Positions 22,514 through 35,323 are shown, numbered from the stretch's first letter. The stretch: DNA of 64,000 nt from Yokenella regensburgei ATCC 49455 (GCF_000735455.1 NZ_JMPS01000008.1:1-64000); one strand, 5' to 3'. Numbers and translations are program-made. Notes: a model not told the origin generated them from the sequence alone.

Positions 22514-23581
22514 TTAAGCCTTTGCAATCAGGCTCACTTCATTTGCTACCCGCTCGGTAGCGTCCGGGATAGCTGCCGCGCGAGCGCGTTCAGCCATCTC
22601 CAGCAGTGTGGTTCTGTTCCAGCCCGCCAGAGTGTCGGCCACGGACTGCGCCGTAAACTGCGGCTGTTCGAAAATCTTCGCGGCACCCGCTTTCTCAAGC
22701 GGCAGTGCGTTCCAGTACTGCTGACGGTCTTTGTGCTGGAAAGGCACAAACAGCGCCGGTAAACCGGCAGCGGCGATTTCACTCACCGTCAGCGCGCCGG
22801 AGCGGCACACCACCACGTCCGCCCAGGCGTACGCGGCAGCCATATCGTCAATAAATTCAGTGACCTTGTGCTGCGGCTGCCCGGCGTCGGCATAAGCCTG
22901 TTCCACCGACGGCTTCGCACCTTTGCCGCTTTGATGCCAGATGGTCACGCTGTCACCCAGCAGCGCCGCAACCTGCGGCATAGTCTGGTTCAGTACACGA
23001 GCGCCCTGGGAACCGCCGACCACCAGCACACGCGTCGGGCCTTCACGGCCAGCCAGTCGCTGTTCCGGCAGCGGAAGCGCCAGTACGTCAACGCGAACCG
23101 GGTTACCCACCACTTCGGCATTCGGGAAAGCCCCCGGAAAAGCCTGCATCACTTTGCTGGCAATCTTCGCCAGCCACTTGTTGGTGAGGCCCGCGATACC
23201 GTTTTGCTCGTGCAGCACAACCGGAATGCCAAGCGACCAGGCCGCCAGACCACCAGGTCCGGAAACATAGCCGCCCATTCCCAGCACCACATCGGGCTGA
23301 TAACGCTTCATGATCGCCCGCGCCTGTCGCCAGGCGTTGAAAATACGTACCGGCGCCAGCAGCAAGGCTTTTACGCCTTTGCCCCGCAGCCCGGAGATGC
23401 GAATAAAATCAATCTCAATGCCGTGTTTTGGCACGAGGTCGGCTTCCATACGGTCAGCGGTACCCAGCCAGCGAACCTGCCAGCCCTGGTCCATTAAATG
23501 GTGCGCGACCGCCAGCCCCGGGAACACGTGTCCACCGGTACCGCCTGCCATCACCATTAACCGCTTTGCCTGACCACTCAT
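22514..23581 (-). CDS. murG: Lipid II synthase MurG
   Basis: MurG transfers GlcNAc from UDP-GlcNAc to lipid I, making lipid II at the inner face of the membrane. The 355 residues equal the E. coli length. The [12 protein letters not shown] glycine-rich loop (13-24), the GGYVSGPGG segment near 103-111 and the GGSQGA motif near 190 are the GT28 family markers. It overlaps ftsW by 4 bases. Confidence 0.98.
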   Translation of the reverse strand: MSGQAKRLMVMAGGTGGHVFPGLAVAHHLMDQGWQVRWLGTADRMEADLVPKHGIEIDFIRISGLRGKGVKALLLAPVRIFNAWRQARAIMKRYQPDVVLGMGGYVSGPGGLAAWSLGIPVVLHEQNGIAGLTNKWLAKIASKVMQAFPGAFPNAEVVGNPVRVDVLALPLPEQRLAGREGPTRVLVVGGSQGARVLNQTMPQVAALLGDSVTIWHQSGKGAKPSVEQAYADAGQPQHKVTEFIDDMAAAYAWADVVVCRSGALTVSEIAAAGLPALFVPFQHKDRQQYWNALPLEKAGAAKIFEQPQFTAQSVADTLAGWNRTTLLEMAERARAAAIPDATERVANEVSLIAKA

Positions 23582-24822
23582 CGCACACCCCGCGTAAACG
23601 CCTGGGCTTTCTCCAGACGCGTCTCATAATCAATGCGCAGCAAGAACATGATTGCTGTCGACATAATCAACAAACTTGAACCACCGTAACTGATAAGCGG
23701 CAGCGTCAGACCTTTAGTCGGCAGCATCCCCGCTGCGGCGCCAACGTTTACCAGTGCCTGGAAACTGAACCAGATACCGATGGAACAGGCGAGAAAACCG
23801 GCAAAACGCTGGTTGATCTCGAGTGCTTTACGCCCAATCGACATGGCGCGAAAAGCGACGAAGAATACCATTAAAAGTGCCAGTACCACACCGATATAAC
23901 CTAATTCCTCACCAATAATGGCGAAGATGAAGTCAGTATGTGCTTCCGGCAGATACTCCAGTTTTTGGACTGAGTTTCCGAGTCCCTGGCCCCACATTTC
24001 ACCGCGCCCGAAGGCCATCAGTGACTGGGTCAGCTGGTATCCGCTGCCGAAAGGATCTTCCCACGGGTTCCAGAAAGACGTTACACGGCGAATACGGTAC
24101 GGTTCGGCAAGGATCAGCAGCACCACCGCCGATATGCCCATGCCGATGATGGCGATGAACTGCCAGAGCTTGGCACCGGCCAGGAACAACATCGCAAGCG
24201 TCGTCACAAACAGCACAACCACCGTCCCGAGATCCGGCTGCGCCAGCAGCAGGATAGCCAGCACGAAAATAACGCCCATCGGCTTTAAGAAGCCGCGCAG
24301 GTTATTTCGAACTTCGTCACCCTTGCGTACCAGGTAGTTGGAGATGTAGCAGAACAGCGAAAGCTTCGTGAACTCCGCCGGCTGAATACGCAGCGGCCCG
24401 AGTGCAATCCAGCGCGATGCCCCGTTAACCGAGCTACCCACGACCAGTACGATCAGCAGCATGACGATGGAAATAATCAGCATTGCCGTACTGTGCTTCT
24501 GCCAGAAGTCCATCGGCAGACGCAGCGTAATTAACCCCAGACAGAAGGCCAGAATGATGTACAGGCCATCACGCTTGGCAAACAGGAACGGATCGTTTGC
24601 CAGACGCTGGCCCACCGGCATTGACGCCGAGGTCACCATGATGAAGCCGATTGCCGCAAGACCCATCGTCAGCCACAGCAGCGTTCGGTCATACATCACC
24701 AGGCTGTCGGAATCTTTCTCCCGCGAGCCCATCACCCAGCCTTTCAGCGCGTTGAACAGCCAGACCATAATTCCCGATCCAGGCAGTCGCGGCACTCGCA
24801 GGCGAGGGAGAGATAAACGCAT
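23578..24822 (-). CDS. ftsW: Septal peptidoglycan polymerase FtsW
   Basis: FtsW is the SEDS-family glycosyltransferase that polymerises lipid II at the septum with FtsI. The 414 residues equal the E. coli length, with about ten membrane helices. The long extracytoplasmic loop with conserved aspartate is in the [18 protein letters not shown] region near 285-302, and the family signature [13 protein letters not shown] is near 374-386. It shares one base with murD. Confidence 0.98.
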   Translation of the reverse strand: MRLSLPRLRVPRLPGSGIMVWLFNALKGWVMGSREKDSDSLVMYDRTLLWLTMGLAAIGFIMVTSASMPVGQRLANDPFLFAKRDGLYIILAFCLGLITLRLPMDFWQKHSTAMLIISIVMLLIVLVVGSSVNGASRWIALGPLRIQPAEFTKLSLFCYISNYLVRKGDEVRNNLRGFLKPMGVIFVLAILLLAQPDLGTVVVLFVTTLAMLFLAGAKLWQFIAIIGMGISAVVLLILAEPYRIRRVTSFWNPWEDPFGSGYQLTQSLMAFGRGEMWGQGLGNSVQKLEYLPEAHTDFIFAIIGEELGYIGVVLALLMVFFVAFRAMSIGRKALEINQRFAGFLACSIGIWFSFQALVNVGAAAGMLPTKGLTLPLISYGGSSLLIMSTAIMFLLRIDYETRLEKAQAFTRGVR

Positions 24823-26138
24823 CAGCCTAACTCCCTTGCCAGGCGGGCGAACTGATCGCCACGCTGTTCGAAATTCTTAAACTGATCGAGGCTGGCACAG
24901 GCGGGTGACAACAGCACCATATCGCCCTTGCGCACGTTCGGTGCCAGCAGGCGCATCGCCTGTTCCATCGTTTCAGTCTGCGTCGCCACTTCCGGGCGCA
25001 GTGCGGCAAGCTCGGCACCATCGCGACCAAAGCAGTACAGGCGCACGTTATCGCCCATCAGATAACGCTTGAGCGAGCTGAAATCGGCAGATTTACCGTC
25101 ACCACCCAGCAGCAAATGCAGGGTACCGTCAACGTGCAGGCCATTCAGCGCAGCTTCAGTACTGCCGACATTGGTGGCTTTTGAATCGTTGATCCAGCGT
25201 ACGCCGTTATGCTCAAGCACCAGCTGGAAGCGATGCGCAAGGCCGGTGAACGTGGTCAGCGCCTTCAGGCTGCTGGCACGCGGTAGACCGACGGCATCCG
25301 CCAGCGCCAGCGCGGCCAGGGCGTTGCTGTAGTTATGCTGTCCGGAAAGCTTCATTTCGCGCACGTTGAGGATCTTCTCCCCTTTCACGCGCAGCCAGGT
25401 TTCGCCCTGCTGACGGTTCAGGTGATAGTCGCCAATGTTGACGCCAAAACTAATGCAGCGGTCATCTGCCCCGCGCACCGGCATTGTCAGCGCATCATCG
25501 GCGTTCACCACGCAGACTTTGGCATTTTCGTAGACCCGCAGTTTGGCCGCACGGTACTGCTGCAGACCAAACGGATACCGGTCCATATGATCTTCAGTGA
25601 CGTTGAGGATCGTCGCCGCGGCGGCATGCAGGCTGGAGGTGGTTTCCAGCTGGAAGCTTGAAAGCTCCAGCACGTACAGCTCGCGAGAGACATCCAGCAG
25701 CATCAGCGCCGGAAGGCCGATATTGCCACCCACGCCGACGTTCACGCCCGCCGCTTTCGCCATCTCGCCCACAAGCGTGGTCACGGTGCTTTTACCGTTC
25801 GAACCGGTGATCGCCACAATCGGTGCCTGCGCTTCGCGACAGAAGAGCTCAATATCACCAACGATTTCCACGCCCTTCTCGGCGGCGGTAACCAGTGAAG
25901 GATGCGCCAGCGCAATACCCGGGCTCGCCACAATCAGATCCGCCGCCTGCAGCCATTCATCATTCAAACTGCCGGTATGGTGCTCGACGTTCTCGGGCAG
26001 CTTATCCAGACCAGGCGGCGTCATACGCGTATCCATCACGCGCGGCGTCACGCCGCGTGCGAGGAAGAAATCGACGCAGGAAAGTCCGGTCAATCCAAGA
26101 CCAATAATGACGACTTTTTTGCCCTGGTAATCTGCCAT
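24822..26138 (-). CDS. murD: UDP-MurNAc-L-alanine--D-glutamate ligase MurD
   Basis: MurD adds D-glutamate to UDP-MurNAc-L-Ala. The 438 residues equal the E. coli length. The N-terminal nucleotide fold begins [12 protein letters not shown] (9-20) and the P-loop is TGSNGKST (111-118). It starts 2 bases after mraY and its stop shares a base with ftsW. Confidence 0.98.
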   Translation of the reverse strand: MADYQGKKVVIIGLGLTGLSCVDFFLARGVTPRVMDTRMTPPGLDKLPENVEHHTGSLNDEWLQAADLIVASPGIALAHPSLVTAAEKGVEIVGDIELFCREAQAPIVAITGSNGKSTVTTLVGEMAKAAGVNVGVGGNIGLPALMLLDVSRELYVLELSSFQLETTSSLHAAAATILNVTEDHMDRYPFGLQQYRAAKLRVYENAKVCVVNADDALTMPVRGADDRCISFGVNIGDYHLNRQQGETWLRVKGEKILNVREMKLSGQHNYSNALAALALADAVGLPRASSLKALTTFTGLAHRFQLVLEHNGVRWINDSKATNVGSTEAALNGLHVDGTLHLLLGGDGKSADFSSLKRYLMGDNVRLYCFGRDGAELAALRPEVATQTETMEQAMRLLAPNVRKGDMVLLSPACASLDQFKNFEQRGDQFARLARELG

Positions 26139-26140
26139 GA

Positions 26141-27223
26141 TTAACGTACCTTAAGCGTTGCCAGGCCAATCAGCACCAGCATCAGCGAAATAATCCAGAA
26201 GCGCACGATAACGCGCGGCTCCGGCCAACCCTTCAGTTCATAGTGGTGGTGAATCGGTGCCATTCGGAAGATGCGCTGACCGCGCAGCTTGAAGGACCCC
26301 ACCTGCAGGATGACCGACAGTGTCTCCACCACGAATACCCCACCCATGATCACCAGCAGGAACTCCTGACGCAGCAGCACCGCAATAATGCCCAGCGCCC
26401 CGCCCAGGGCCAGTGAACCCACATCGCCCATGAATACCTGAGCCGGGTAGGTGTTAAACCACAGGAACCCTAAACCCGCACCTACAATCGCCGTACAGAC
26501 GATAACCAGTTCACCTGCGTGACGCAGATAAGGAATGTGCAGATAGTTCGCAAAATTCATGTTGCCGGTTGCCCAGGCGACCAGCGCAAAACCCGCTGCC
26601 ACGAAGACCGTTGGCATGATCGCCAGACCATCGAGGCCATCGGTCAGGTTCACGGCGTTGCCGGTACCGACGATAACGAAGTACGCCAGCACGATGTAGA
26701 ACAGACCCAACTGCGGCATCACGTCTTTGAAGAACGGCACGACCAGCTCAGTTGCAGGCGTTCCTTTCCCGGCGATATACAGCGCAAAGGCCACACCCAG
26801 CGCAATCACCGACATCCAGAAGTACTTCCAGCGGGCTATCAGACCCTTAGTGTCTTTACGCACCACTTTGCGGTAATCGTCAACAAATCCGATGATGCCG
26901 TAGCCCACCAGAACGACCAGCACGCACCAGACGTACGGGTTCCACGGGTAGGCCCACAGCAGCACAGACACCACGATCGCGGTGAGGATCATAATCCCAC
27001 CCATCGTCGGGGTACCGCGTTTACTGAAGTGCGATTCCGGACCGTCATTACGAACGACCTGACCGAAAGAGAGTTTTTGCAGGCGAGCGATCATCCGCGG
27101 GCCCATCCATAAAGAGATGAACAGCGCGGTCAGCAGGCTGACGATGGCGCGAAACGTCAGATAGGAAAAGACGTTAAAGCCGGAATAATATTTGACCAAG
27201 TGCTCGGCCAGCCAAACTAGCAT
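26141..27223 (-). CDS. mraY: Phospho-MurNAc-pentapeptide transferase MraY
   Basis: MraY is the inner-membrane enzyme that moves phospho-MurNAc-pentapeptide to undecaprenyl phosphate, forming lipid I. The 360 residues equal the E. coli length and contain about ten membrane helices. Active-site segments are the DDYRK aspartates near 115-119, [10 protein letters not shown] near 262-271 with its metal-binding aspartate, and the [10 protein letters not shown] histidines near 323-332. It overlaps murF by 7 bases. Confidence 0.98.
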   Translation of the reverse strand: MLVWLAEHLVKYYSGFNVFSYLTFRAIVSLLTALFISLWMGPRMIARLQKLSFGQVVRNDGPESHFSKRGTPTMGGIMILTAIVVSVLLWAYPWNPYVWCVLVVLVGYGIIGFVDDYRKVVRKDTKGLIARWKYFWMSVIALGVAFALYIAGKGTPATELVVPFFKDVMPQLGLFYIVLAYFVIVGTGNAVNLTDGLDGLAIMPTVFVAAGFALVAWATGNMNFANYLHIPYLRHAGELVIVCTAIVGAGLGFLWFNTYPAQVFMGDVGSLALGGALGIIAVLLRQEFLLVIMGGVFVVETLSVILQVGSFKLRGQRIFRMAPIHHHYELKGWPEPRVIVRFWIISLMLVLIGLATLKVR

Positions 27224-28575
27224 GTTCCATTCTCCTGTAATGCGCGTACTACCTCTTCCATGGCGGCACTACGTGAACCCTTCACTAAAACGGTAATGAT
27301 CGATTTTTCTTCGACTAACGCACGAAGATGAGCAATTAAGGAGGCCTTATCGGCAAAATGCTCCCCTGCCCCACTCGCGCTGCTGATAACTTTGCTCAGT
27401 ACGCCAACGCTCAGTACACGGTCAATCCCTGCGTCTTTTGCAGCCTCTCCCACCTGACGGTGGCAGGCTTCACTTTCTTCGCCCAGCTCAGCCATATCGC
27501 CGACTACCAGCACGCGGTAGCCCGGCATATCAGCCAGAACCTGTACCGCAGCCGTCATCGAACCCACGTTGGCATTGTAGGAATCGTCCAGCAGCAGCTT
27601 ATTCTCAGCAAGCGTAATCGGGAACAGGCGTCCCGGAACGGCTTCGAGCGTTGCCAGCCCCTGCTTTACCGCCTGCAGGTCAGCGCCAACCGCCATCGCC
27701 AGGGACGTTGCCGCCAGCGCGTTAGCAATATTGTGACGACCCGGCAGCGGCAGCAGCACGTCAACGTTCCCCTGCGGGGTCTGCAGCGTGAACTCGGTAC
27801 CGTGGCTGGTAACATGAATGTTGGTGGCCGTAAAATCGCTGTTCGCGGCGTTCGGTGAGAAACGCCATACTTTGCGATTGCCAATGATGTTCTGCCAGTT
27901 CAGCCAGTCGTTGTTATCCGCATTCAGAATGGCGATGCCGTCCTGCGCCAGGCCGGTATAAATCTCCCCTTTCGCCTTCGCAACACCCGCCAGGGAACCA
28001 AAGCCCTCAAGGTGCGCCGCGGCCAGGTTATTCACCAGCGCCGCTTCCGGACGCGTCAGGTCGACGGTCCAGGCGATTTCGCCCTGATGGTTGGCGCCTA
28101 ATTCAATCACCGCAAACTGATGCGCTTTCGTCAGACGCAGCAACGTCATCGGCACGCCGACATCGTTATTCAGGTTGCCTGCGGTATACAGCGTATTGCC
28201 GCACTGGCTCAGGATAGAAGCGGTCATTTCTTTGACCGAGGTCTTGCCGGAGGAGCCGGTCAGCGCCACTACGCGAGCCGGAACCTGCTGGCGGACCCAC
28301 GCCGCCAGCTCACCGAAAGCGAGGCGAGTGTCTTTCACCACCACCTGCGGCAGTGCGCAATCAAGCTTACGGCTCACCAGCAGCGCACCCGCACCGGCTT
28401 CTTTAGCCTGCTGCGCGAAATCATGCGCATCGAAACGCTCGCCTTTCAGCGCCACAAACAGACAACCCGCCGTAATTTTACGGGTGTCAGTGGTGACAGC
28501 GTCGATGGTCAGGGAGTCACCGTGCAGTTCGCCATGGGTGATACTGGCAAGTTGGCTCAGCGTTACGCTAATCAT
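27217..28575 (-). CDS. murF: UDP-MurNAc-tripeptide--D-alanyl-D-alanine ligase MurF
   Basis: MurF adds D-Ala-D-Ala to complete the UDP-MurNAc-pentapeptide. The 452 residues match E. coli within a residue or two. The P-loop is TGSSGKTS (106-113). It overlaps murE by 4 bases and mraY by 7, consistent with tightly coupled translation within the cluster. Confidence 0.98.
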   Translation of the reverse strand: MISVTLSQLASITHGELHGDSLTIDAVTTDTRKITAGCLFVALKGERFDAHDFAQQAKEAGAGALLVSRKLDCALPQVVVKDTRLAFGELAAWVRQQVPARVVALTGSSGKTSVKEMTASILSQCGNTLYTAGNLNNDVGVPMTLLRLTKAHQFAVIELGANHQGEIAWTVDLTRPEAALVNNLAAAHLEGFGSLAGVAKAKGEIYTGLAQDGIAILNADNNDWLNWQNIIGNRKVWRFSPNAANSDFTATNIHVTSHGTEFTLQTPQGNVDVLLPLPGRHNIANALAATSLAMAVGADLQAVKQGLATLEAVPGRLFPITLAENKLLLDDSYNANVGSMTAAVQVLADMPGYRVLVVGDMAELGEESEACHRQVGEAAKDAGIDRVLSVGVLSKVISSASGAGEHFADKASLIAHLRALVEEKSIITVLVKGSRSAAMEEVVRALQENGTC

Positions 28576-30059
28576 GCCACCACTCCCAGCAGGCGGGCTG
28601 CGGTTACGCGGTCGGAATAGTCGAGACGGCGATGTCCGACTACCTGATAATCTTCATGGCCTTTGCCGGCCAGCAGAACGACGTCGTTCTCTTTCGCCTG
28701 CATGATCGCGTTGGTCACCGCTTCCGCACGGCCTTCTTTGACGATGGCGTGTCCGGCATCAACCATGCCAGCCAGAATGTCATTGATGATGGCGCGAGGC
28801 TCTTCGGTACGCGGATTATCATCCGTCACCACCGCGATGTCGGCGAACTCTTCGGCAATGGCGCCCATCAGAGGTCGTTTGCCTTTGTCGCGATCGCCAC
28901 CGCAACCAAAGACGCACCACAGTTTGCCAGTACAGTGCAGACGCGCAGCCTGCAGCGCTTTCTCCAGCGCATCCGGCGTGTGGGCGTAATCGACCACAAC
29001 CGTAGGCTTACCTGGCGCACTGAAGACTTCCATGCGCCCGCATACCGGCTGCAGACGCGCAGCGGTGCTCAGCAGACGGTCAAGCGGGTAATCCAACACC
29101 AGCAGCGTTGCCAGTGCCAGCAGCAGATTGTTGACGTTGAACGCGCCCATCAGGCGGCTTTCAATTTCACCGTCGCCCCAGCTTGAGGAGAACTGAATGG
29201 TCGCCCCGCTGTCGTGGTAGTTCACCGCGGTGGCTTTCAGCCAGCGGCCACGGCAGTTCGGATTGATGTGGTCTTCCATGGAAACCGCAACCGCATCCGG
29301 CAATTTTTCCAGCCAGCGGCGGCCCACTTCGTCATCGGCATTAATCACCGCCTGACCGCAGTGGTGTGTAGAGTAGAGCAGCCATTTTGCGGCTTCGTAG
29401 TGCTCCATATCACCGTGATAGTCCAGGTGATCGCGACTCAGGTTGGTGAACACCGACGCGGCAAATTTCAGCGCGGAAACGCGGTGCTGTACCAGACCAT
29501 GGGAAGAGACTTCCATCGCTGCGAAGGTTGCTCCTTCAGCCGCCAGTCCCGAAAGCACGTGCTGTACGTCCACCGCGGAGCCGGTGGTGTTTTCCGTCGG
29601 TACCACTTTATCCAGCAGGCCGTTGCCGACGGTCCCCATCACCGCACTGGTTTCGCCGAGCAGCTGCGCCCATTGTGCCAGTAGCTGAGTCGTCGTGGTT
29701 TTACCGTTGGTTCCGGTGACGCCCACCAGACGCAGTTGTTCAGATGGCTCACCGTAGAAACGTCCGGCAAGTGCCGACAGGCGCTCATTCAGTTGGCTTA
29801 AATAGATAACCGGGACGCCGTGCATCTCGCGGATCTCGCCGTCATTGGCCTCATCTTTGGCCTCAGCAATAATGGCAGCAACACCTTGCGCTATCGCCTG
29901 CGGGATATATCGACGCCCGTCCGCCTGATGACCTAATACCGCAATGAAAAGATCGCCCGAAGCAGCCACACGGCTGTCGAGCGTCATCTCCCGCAGTTCT
30001 CGCGCAGGTGCATTCGGCACCCACGGAGCAAGAAGGTCGCGCAAATTACGATCTGCCAC
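28572..30059 (-). CDS. murE: UDP-MurNAc-dipeptide--meso-diaminopimelate ligase MurE
   Basis: MurE adds meso-diaminopimelate to UDP-MurNAc-L-Ala-D-Glu. The 495 residues equal the E. coli length. The P-loop is GTNGKTT (116-122), and the DNPR motif near 414 ([10 protein letters not shown]) is the meso-DAP recognition signature, so the organism makes DAP-type peptidoglycan. It overlaps ftsI by 14 bases. Confidence 0.98.
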   Translation of the reverse strand: MADRNLRDLLAPWVPNAPARELREMTLDSRVAASGDLFIAVLGHQADGRRYIPQAIAQGVAAIIAEAKDEANDGEIREMHGVPVIYLSQLNERLSALAGRFYGEPSEQLRLVGVTGTNGKTTTTQLLAQWAQLLGETSAVMGTVGNGLLDKVVPTENTTGSAVDVQHVLSGLAAEGATFAAMEVSSHGLVQHRVSALKFAASVFTNLSRDHLDYHGDMEHYEAAKWLLYSTHHCGQAVINADDEVGRRWLEKLPDAVAVSMEDHINPNCRGRWLKATAVNYHDSGATIQFSSSWGDGEIESRLMGAFNVNNLLLALATLLVLDYPLDRLLSTAARLQPVCGRMEVFSAPGKPTVVVDYAHTPDALEKALQAARLHCTGKLWCVFGCGGDRDKGKRPLMGAIAEEFADIAVVTDDNPRTEEPRAIINDILAGMVDAGHAIVKEGRAEAVTNAIMQAKENDVVLLAGKGHEDYQVVGHRRLDYSDRVTAARLLGVVA

Positions 30060-31812
30060 CTGTTCCCTCGCCTTGATTAATCACAAATTCACTTTTCTCG
30101 CCTGTCGCCAGCGCATCCGGTTCAATGTTCATGGTGCGCAGAACGCCGCCCATGATGGCACCAAACACCGGCGCGGAAACGGCGCCACCGTAGTATTTAC
30201 CTGCCTGTGGATCGTTGATAACCACGACCAGCGCAAAGCGCGGCTGGCTCGCTGGCGCAACGCCCGCGGTGTAAGCAATATATTTGTTGATGTAGCGGCC
30301 ATCCGGCCCTACTTTTTTCGCCGTACCGGTTTTAATCGCGATGCGGTAGCCTTTGATTGCGGCCTTCACGCCACCGCCGCCCGGCAGTGCAACGCTTTCC
30401 ATCATGTGAACGACGGTACGAACGAGTGGTTCCGGGAAGATACGTTCGCCCGGAACCGGCGGATCAACCTTGGTAATCGACAGCGGACGATAAACGCCAT
30501 AGCTACCGATGGTTGCGTAGACTCGCGCTAACTGTAACGGGGTTACCATTAGCCCATAGCCGAAAGAGAAGGTGGCCCTCTCTATGTCAGACCACCGTTG
30601 TTTTTGAGGATATAAGCCACTGCGTTCTCCGACCAACCCCAAATTGGTCGCTTTTCCGAGCCCAAAACGTGAGTAAGTATCTACTAACGCTGAGGACGGC
30701 ATCGCTAACGCTAGCTTGGAGACGCCAACGTTACTCGACTTCTGTAGTACCCCGGTCAGGGTCAATTCGCTGTAGCGTGCCACGTCTTTGATCTCGTGGC
30801 CGTTAATTCGATATGGAATCGTATTCAGGACGCTGTTTTCATTGACAATGCCGCGCTGCAGCGCCGTCATGACCACCATCGGTTTAACCGTTGAACCAGG
30901 CTCGAACACGTCGGTGATGGCGCGGTTACGCATCGCGTCTTTTGCAGTGCCGGTGAAGTTGTTCGGGTTGTAGGAAGGACTGTTCGCCATCGCCAGCACT
31001 TCGCCGGTGGAAACGTCTACCAGCACCGCGGTTCCTGACTCGGCCTTGTTAAAGGCCACGGCGTTGTTCAGTTCGCGGTACACCAGCGCCTGCAGACGTT
31101 CGTCGATGCTGAGCGCGAGGTTGTGTGCAGCCTGACTGTCGGTGGAAGAGATATCTTCAATGACGCGGCCATAGCGATCTTTACGCACGATACGCTCGCC
31201 CGGCTGGCCGGTTAGCCATTTATCAAAGCTTTTTTCAACGCCTTCAATGCCTTCGCTATCGACGTTGGTGAATCCGATGAGGTGAGCGGTAACTTCGCCG
31301 GAAGGATAGTAGCGGCGCGACTCTTCACGCAGGTAAATACCCGGCAGTTTAAGTTTCTTGATGTAATCGGCCATGTCAGGGTTAACCTGACGGGCGAGGT
31401 AGATGAAGCGGCCTTTCGGGTTAGCGTTGATGCGCGACGCCATCTGATCGAGCGGCATTTTCAGGGCGTCTGCCAGCGCTTTCCAGCGGTTATCAAGGGT
31501 TATCCCCCCCGCATCATGCAGCGCTTTCGGGTCGGCCCAGATAGCTTTCACCGGCACACTCACCGCCAGCGGGCGACCAGAGCGGTCGGTTATCATGCCG
31601 CGCGACGTTGAGACTTCCTGAACGCGCAGTGAGCGCATATCGCCCTGACGCACCAGCATATCCGGGCTCACAATCTGTAGCCAAGCCACGCGGCCTAACA
31701 GGAAACCCAGCGCCAGCAGAATACAGCCGCACAGCAACGCAAAACGCCAACTGACAAAGTTGGCCTGTTCTTCCTGACGTTTTGCTTTCTGCGTTTTTGC
31801 CGCTGCTTTCAT
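30046..31812 (-). CDS. ftsI: Septal transpeptidase FtsI (PBP3)
   Basis: FtsI is the class B penicillin-binding protein that cross-links septal peptidoglycan with FtsW. With ATG at 31812 (MKAAAKTQ) it has 588 residues, as in E. coli; the ATG 9 bases upstream is less likely. It has a membrane anchor near 19-40, then the pedestal and the transpeptidase domain with the active Ser307 in GSTVKP, the SSN motif in KSSNVG, and KTGTAKK near 494. A processed C-terminus is expected. Confidence 0.98.
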   Translation of the reverse strand: MKAAAKTQKAKRQEEQANFVSWRFALLCGCILLALGFLLGRVAWLQIVSPDMLVRQGDMRSLRVQEVSTSRGMITDRSGRPLAVSVPVKAIWADPKALHDAGGITLDNRWKALADALKMPLDQMASRINANPKGRFIYLARQVNPDMADYIKKLKLPGIYLREESRRYYPSGEVTAHLIGFTNVDSEGIEGVEKSFDKWLTGQPGERIVRKDRYGRVIEDISSTDSQAAHNLALSIDERLQALVYRELNNAVAFNKAESGTAVLVDVSTGEVLAMANSPSYNPNNFTGTAKDAMRNRAITDVFEPGSTVKPMVVMTALQRGIVNENSVLNTIPYRINGHEIKDVARYSELTLTGVLQKSSNVGVSKLALAMPSSALVDTYSRFGLGKATNLGLVGERSGLYPQKQRWSDIERATFSFGYGLMVTPLQLARVYATIGSYGVYRPLSITKVDPPVPGERIFPEPLVRTVVHMMESVALPGGGGVKAAIKGYRIAIKTGTAKKVGPDGRYINKYIAYTAGVAPASQPRFALVVVINDPQAGKYYGGAVSAPVFGAIMGGVLRTMNIEPDALATGEKSEFVINQGEGTGGRS

Positions 31813-31827
31813 GCGTCGCAATAATCC

Positions 31828-32193
31828 TTATTTCTGTACAACGATGTTTTCCTGTGAAGGATCGACATGCTGCATCTGCAGCTTTTCCGTCGCGATCCGT
31901 TCCACCCGGCTATGGTCGCCGAGCGCGTTTTCTTCGAGGATCAGGTTGCGCCACTCAATATCGAGTGCATCACGCTCCAGAACCATCTGTTCACGTTGTG
32001 CGGTCAAAAGGCGCGTATGGTGCGCCGTAGTGACGACGGTCACCGCCGTCACGATAATGCATATGAACAAGCAGAGTGGCAGCTTCCCAAACCGCAAAAG
32101 ATCGTCACCGATAACGCCAGGCAAGGCATGACGTTCGTTGCTTCCAATCGATCCTTTTACTTTGCTTAGGGCCTCTGTCACTCTGCTGATCAT
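31828..32193 (-). CDS. ftsL: Cell division protein FtsL
   Basis: FtsL is a 121-residue bitopic protein of the FtsQLB subcomplex. A membrane helix spans about 35-57, followed by a periplasmic coiled coil with a heptad pattern ([21 protein letters not shown]). Length and sequence match E. coli. It overlaps rsmH by 4 bases and precedes ftsI by 15. Confidence 0.97.
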   Translation of the reverse strand: MISRVTEALSKVKGSIGSNERHALPGVIGDDLLRFGKLPLCLFICIIVTAVTVVTTAHHTRLLTAQREQMVLERDALDIEWRNLILEENALGDHSRVERIATEKLQMQHVDPSQENIVVQK

Positions 32194-33131
32194 GCGTTCG
32201 TCCTTTCTGCGATACGCAGCACTGAACTACGAGCGCGTGGATTCTCTGCCACTTCATCTTCGCCCGGCATCAACTTGCCTAGTGCTCGCAAATGACGGCC
32301 ACCCAGTTTCCTGAGTTGCTCCTCCGTCATCGGGATCCCCGCCGGGACTTGTGGACCGCGGCTTTGCTCACGCATGAAGCGTTTCACAATACGGTCTTCC
32401 AGCGAGTGGAAACTGATGATGGAAAGCCGCCCACCCGGGGCAAGCACGTCGAGCGAGCTTTTTAGCGCCTGCTCTATCTCCTCCAGTTCACTGTTCACCC
32501 AGATGCGCACCGCCTGGAAGGTACGGGTCGCGGGATGTTTGTACTTGTCTTTCACCGGTGTTGCTGCTGCAACCACCTCTGCCAGCTCTTTCGTGCGGGT
32601 CATCGGCTGTTCGCGGTTACGCTCAACAATGGCGCGGGCAATACGTTTGCCGAAGCGCTCTTCACCAAAGGTTTTGATGACCCAGGCGATGTCGGCTTCT
32701 TCCGCCGTTTGCAGCCACTCAGCTGCCGATTGTCCGCGGGTTGGGTCCATACGCATGTCCAGCGGACCATCGCGCATAAAGGAGAAACCGCGTTCCGCAT
32801 CGTCAAGCTGCGGTGAAGAGACACCAAGATCGAGGAGGATCCCGTCAATCTTGCCGGTAAGTTCGCGCTCGGCAACGTAATCGCCCAGCGCGGAAAAAGG
32901 TCCATGCACGATGGAAAAGCGAGGATCATCGATGGTTTGTGCAACGGCGATCGCTTGTGGATCCCGGTCAATAGCCAACAGACGTCCTTCCGCCCCAAGC
33001 TGCGAAAGAATCAGACGCGAGTGGCCACCACGGCCAAAAGTGCCATCAATGTAAATACCATCCGGACGAATGTTCAGACCGTTGACGGCCTCGTCCAGTA
33101 GTACCGTTGTATGTTTAAAGTTTTCCATCAT
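32190..33131 (-). CDS. rsmH: 16S rRNA m4C1402 N4-methyltransferase RsmH (MraW)
   Basis: RsmH methylates the N4 of C1402 in 16S rRNA using S-adenosylmethionine. The start [14 protein letters not shown] at 33131 gives 313 residues, the E. coli length; the open frame further upstream runs into mraZ and is not supported. The SAM-binding segments [10 protein letters not shown] (near 31-40) and [10 protein letters not shown] (near 103-112) are intact. It lies one base from the mraZ stop and overlaps ftsL. Confidence 0.97.
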   Translation of the reverse strand: MMENFKHTTVLLDEAVNGLNIRPDGIYIDGTFGRGGHSRLILSQLGAEGRLLAIDRDPQAIAVAQTIDDPRFSIVHGPFSALGDYVAERELTGKIDGILLDLGVSSPQLDDAERGFSFMRDGPLDMRMDPTRGQSAAEWLQTAEEADIAWVIKTFGEERFGKRIARAIVERNREQPMTRTKELAEVVAAATPVKDKYKHPATRTFQAVRIWVNSELEEIEQALKSSLDVLAPGGRLSIISFHSLEDRIVKRFMREQSRGPQVPAGIPMTEEQLRKLGGRHLRALGKLMPGEDEVAENPRARSSVLRIAERTNA

Positions 33132-33132
33132 T

Positions 33133-33591
33133 TTATAAGGACAAATCCTGCAATCGTTCCGACAGCTCGCCGGTATCCGACTGCTCAGCGTCAATATCTT
33201 CCCTGACCCGTTGATACCAGGTCGTTTCATCCCACAGTTCAAACTTATTGAACTGCCCGACCAGCATCACTTCTTTGGTCAGTCCGGCGTGTTGCCGTAA
33301 AACCGGCGCTATCAGCAAGCGGCCCGCATTATCCATCTGACATTCGCTCGCATGTCCTAACAACAAACGCTGTACGCGGCGTTCGGCGGGATTCATGCTC
33401 GACAGTCGCGACAATTTTTGCTCAATAATTTCCCATTCCGGGAGCGGGTAAAGCAGCAGGCACGGGTGATGAATGTCAATGGTGCACACCATTAGACCGG
33501 AAGCGTCTTCGACTAGCCTGTCGCGGTACCGTGTTGGCACGGCTAAACGACCTTTGCTGTCGAGATTGACTAACGTTGCCCCTCGGAACAT
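33133..33591 (-). CDS. mraZ: Transcriptional regulator MraZ
   Basis: MraZ is the AbrB-like repressor of the dcw cluster and its own gene, acting as a ring-shaped oligomer. The 152 residues (ATG at 33591, [15 protein letters not shown]) equal the E. coli length and contain the two repeated DXXXR halves (LDSKGRL near 9-15 and MDNAGRL near 87-93). It is the first gene of the cluster, preceded by a promoter and by its own TGGGN operator repeats. Confidence 0.97.
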   Translation of the reverse strand: MFRGATLVNLDSKGRLAVPTRYRDRLVEDASGLMVCTIDIHHPCLLLYPLPEWEIIEQKLSRLSSMNPAERRVQRLLLGHASECQMDNAGRLLIAPVLRQHAGLTKEVMLVGQFNKFELWDETTWYQRVREDIDAEQSDTGELSERLQDLSL

Positions 33592-33600
33592 GCCAGCCTC

Positions 33601-33634
33601 ACCCCTTTTCACCACTTTCACCCACAAATTCCCA
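33601..33634 (-). promoter_or_regulatory. MraZ operator repeats
   Basis: On the minus strand TGGGA (33630-33634), TGGGT (33620-33624), TGGTG (33610-33614) and a GGGGT-like copy (33601-33605) recur with a 10-base period. TGGGN repeats with 5-base spacers are the established MraZ binding region, here between the promoter and the mraZ start. Confidence 0.85.
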
Positions 33635-33643
33635 CATAAAGGA

Positions 33644-33672
33644 GTTTACGGAGCAGAGGAAAACCTTGTCAA
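33644..33672 (-). promoter_or_regulatory. Pmra promoter of the dcw cluster
   Basis: On the minus strand a perfect -35 TTGACA (33667-33672) and -10 GTAAAC (33644-33649) are 17 bases apart. The arrangement is that of E. coli Pmra, the main promoter for the cluster, and it is followed by the MraZ repeats. Confidence 0.8.
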
Positions 33673-34192
33673 GCCAGCACTGAGGCCAGAGGAGTTAAAA
33701 ATCCCATTAATGACGGCAGATATTCGCCCTGTTTATTTTTTCATCAACCAACGAGGCAAATTAAGGCTATGAATATTTGTAAGAAAAAAACAAATCCATT
33801 CATGCTCGTTAAAAGAAACTCAATATCATCGAGGGAAAATATAAAGTGTCAGTTTGCGACGTGCGCGGCATTTTAGGACATTCTGCTGGTGGTTAACAGT
33901 CCCTGATGCTCGGCCCTGCCACCATTTTTCCGCCGCGCCACGACGGGTACGGCGCCGTTAGTGGGAGAAGTGTTTGTTAATTGGGCAAATCGACTGAGGA
34001 TGTAACAAAATAATTCAAATGTAATGAATGGTTACTGCAATTTCTGGGGTAAAAGCAAGAATTGACCTGATTAAAATACGAATTTAATTAACGTCCTGGA
34101 TAAATTAAAGAATTGTCTGAATATCAGCATAACCTTAATTTCCCAGGGGGAAAAAGTAATGAAGGTAGCCGGGGCTACCTCCATTTTTCAAC
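33673..34192. other. Long intergenic region between cra and mraZ
   Basis: About 520 bases hold no supportable gene. The part near mraZ is AT-rich with long A and T runs, the middle (33840-33960) is more GC-rich, and the part near cra is AT-rich again. K-12 also has a long gap here. Apart from Pmra at one end and a hairpin next to cra at the other I see no defined element. Confidence 0.5.
34163..34180 (-). terminator. Possible cra terminator hairpin
   Basis: An 8-base arm inverted repeat (aggtagcc) with a minimal loop lies 12 bases after the cra stop. On the minus strand the T-rich run follows only after seven bases, so its strength is uncertain. Confidence 0.4.
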
Positions 34193-35197
34193 TTAGTGGC
34201 GGCTCAAACTACCACGACGGTAGAGGTTACGTCGGATACGGCTGAGGCCTGGCTTTGGCTTACGTGGTTCATCGAGGCTCGCGAGCACGATCTCCAGCAC
34301 GCGCTCGGCGACATCACGGTGACGCTGCGCAACGGCCAGCACCGGGCACTGCAGAAAATCGAGCAGCTCGTGATCGCCAAAGGTGGCAATCGCCAGCTCA
34401 GACGGCAGCTTGCCTTCACGGCGCAGCGTTACGTCCATGACGCCCTGCAGTAATGCAAAGGAAGTGGTGAACAACGCCTCCGGCATGGCGTGCGTCTCCA
34501 GCCATTTTTCAAACAGCGCGCCCGCCGCTTCACGTTCATAGCTGTTGGCATAGAGGAAGTCGACCGTGCGCGGATCATCTTTCCAGGCGGTACGGAAGCC
34601 CTGCTCACGCAGGAAGCTTACGGAAAGCTCTGGTAAAGCACCGAGGTACAACACGCTTTCAGCCGGGAATTTACGCAGTTCCGCCGCCAGCATCTCCGCA
34701 TCGTCCTGATCCGCACCCACGACGCTGGTAAAATGTTCGCGGTCGAGGGCACGATCCAGCGCCACAATCGGGAACGAGTCATTAGCCCAGCGCTGATAGA
34801 AAGGGTGCTCTGGCGGCAGAGAGGTGGAAACGATAATCGCATCCACCTGGCGTTGCAGCAGATGCTCAATACAGCGCATTTCGTTGTCAGGCTGATCTTC
34901 AGAGCAGGCAATCAGCAGCTGATAGCCACGCTGACGCGCCTGGCGCTCCAGGTAGTTGGCGATCCGGGTATAGCTGGTGTTTTCCAGATCGGGGATCACT
35001 AATCCTATTGAGCGTGTGCGTCCTGCACGCAGACCCGCGGCAACCGCATTGGGGTGGTAGTTATGCTCACGCACAACGGCCATCACTTTTTCGACGGTTT
35101 TATCGCTAACGCGGTACTGCTTCGCTTTACCGTTAATCACATAGCTCGCGGTAGTCCGGGAAACACCGGCGAGCCGGGCGATTTCATCCAGTTTCAC
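34193..35197 (-). CDS. cra: Catabolite repressor/activator Cra (FruR)
   Basis: Cra is the LacI-family regulator of carbon flow whose DNA binding is relieved by fructose phosphates. The 334 residues equal the E. coli length. The N-terminal helix-turn-helix ([23 protein letters not shown]) is followed by the hinge and a periplasmic-binding-protein-like sensor domain. It stands alone downstream of ilvIH, from which it is separated by a terminator. Confidence 0.98.
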   Translation of the reverse strand: MKLDEIARLAGVSRTTASYVINGKAKQYRVSDKTVEKVMAVVREHNYHPNAVAAGLRAGRTRSIGLVIPDLENTSYTRIANYLERQARQRGYQLLIACSEDQPDNEMRCIEHLLQRQVDAIIVSTSLPPEHPFYQRWANDSFPIVALDRALDREHFTSVVGADQDDAEMLAAELRKFPAESVLYLGALPELSVSFLREQGFRTAWKDDPRTVDFLYANSYEREAAGALFEKWLETHAMPEALFTTSFALLQGVMDVTLRREGKLPSELAIATFGDHELLDFLQCPVLAVAQRHRDVAERVLEIVLASLDEPRKPKPGLSRIRRNLYRRGSLSRH

Positions 35198-35323
35198 AAT
35201 TGCCCCTTGCGTAAAATGTACAAACTATAACCACTGTTAAAATATGGGATAAATGCTACATCATCTAAACGCAGAATGCTGACTGCGGCAACCGCTTTTG
35301 TCGACACTTATCACGGGTTTTGC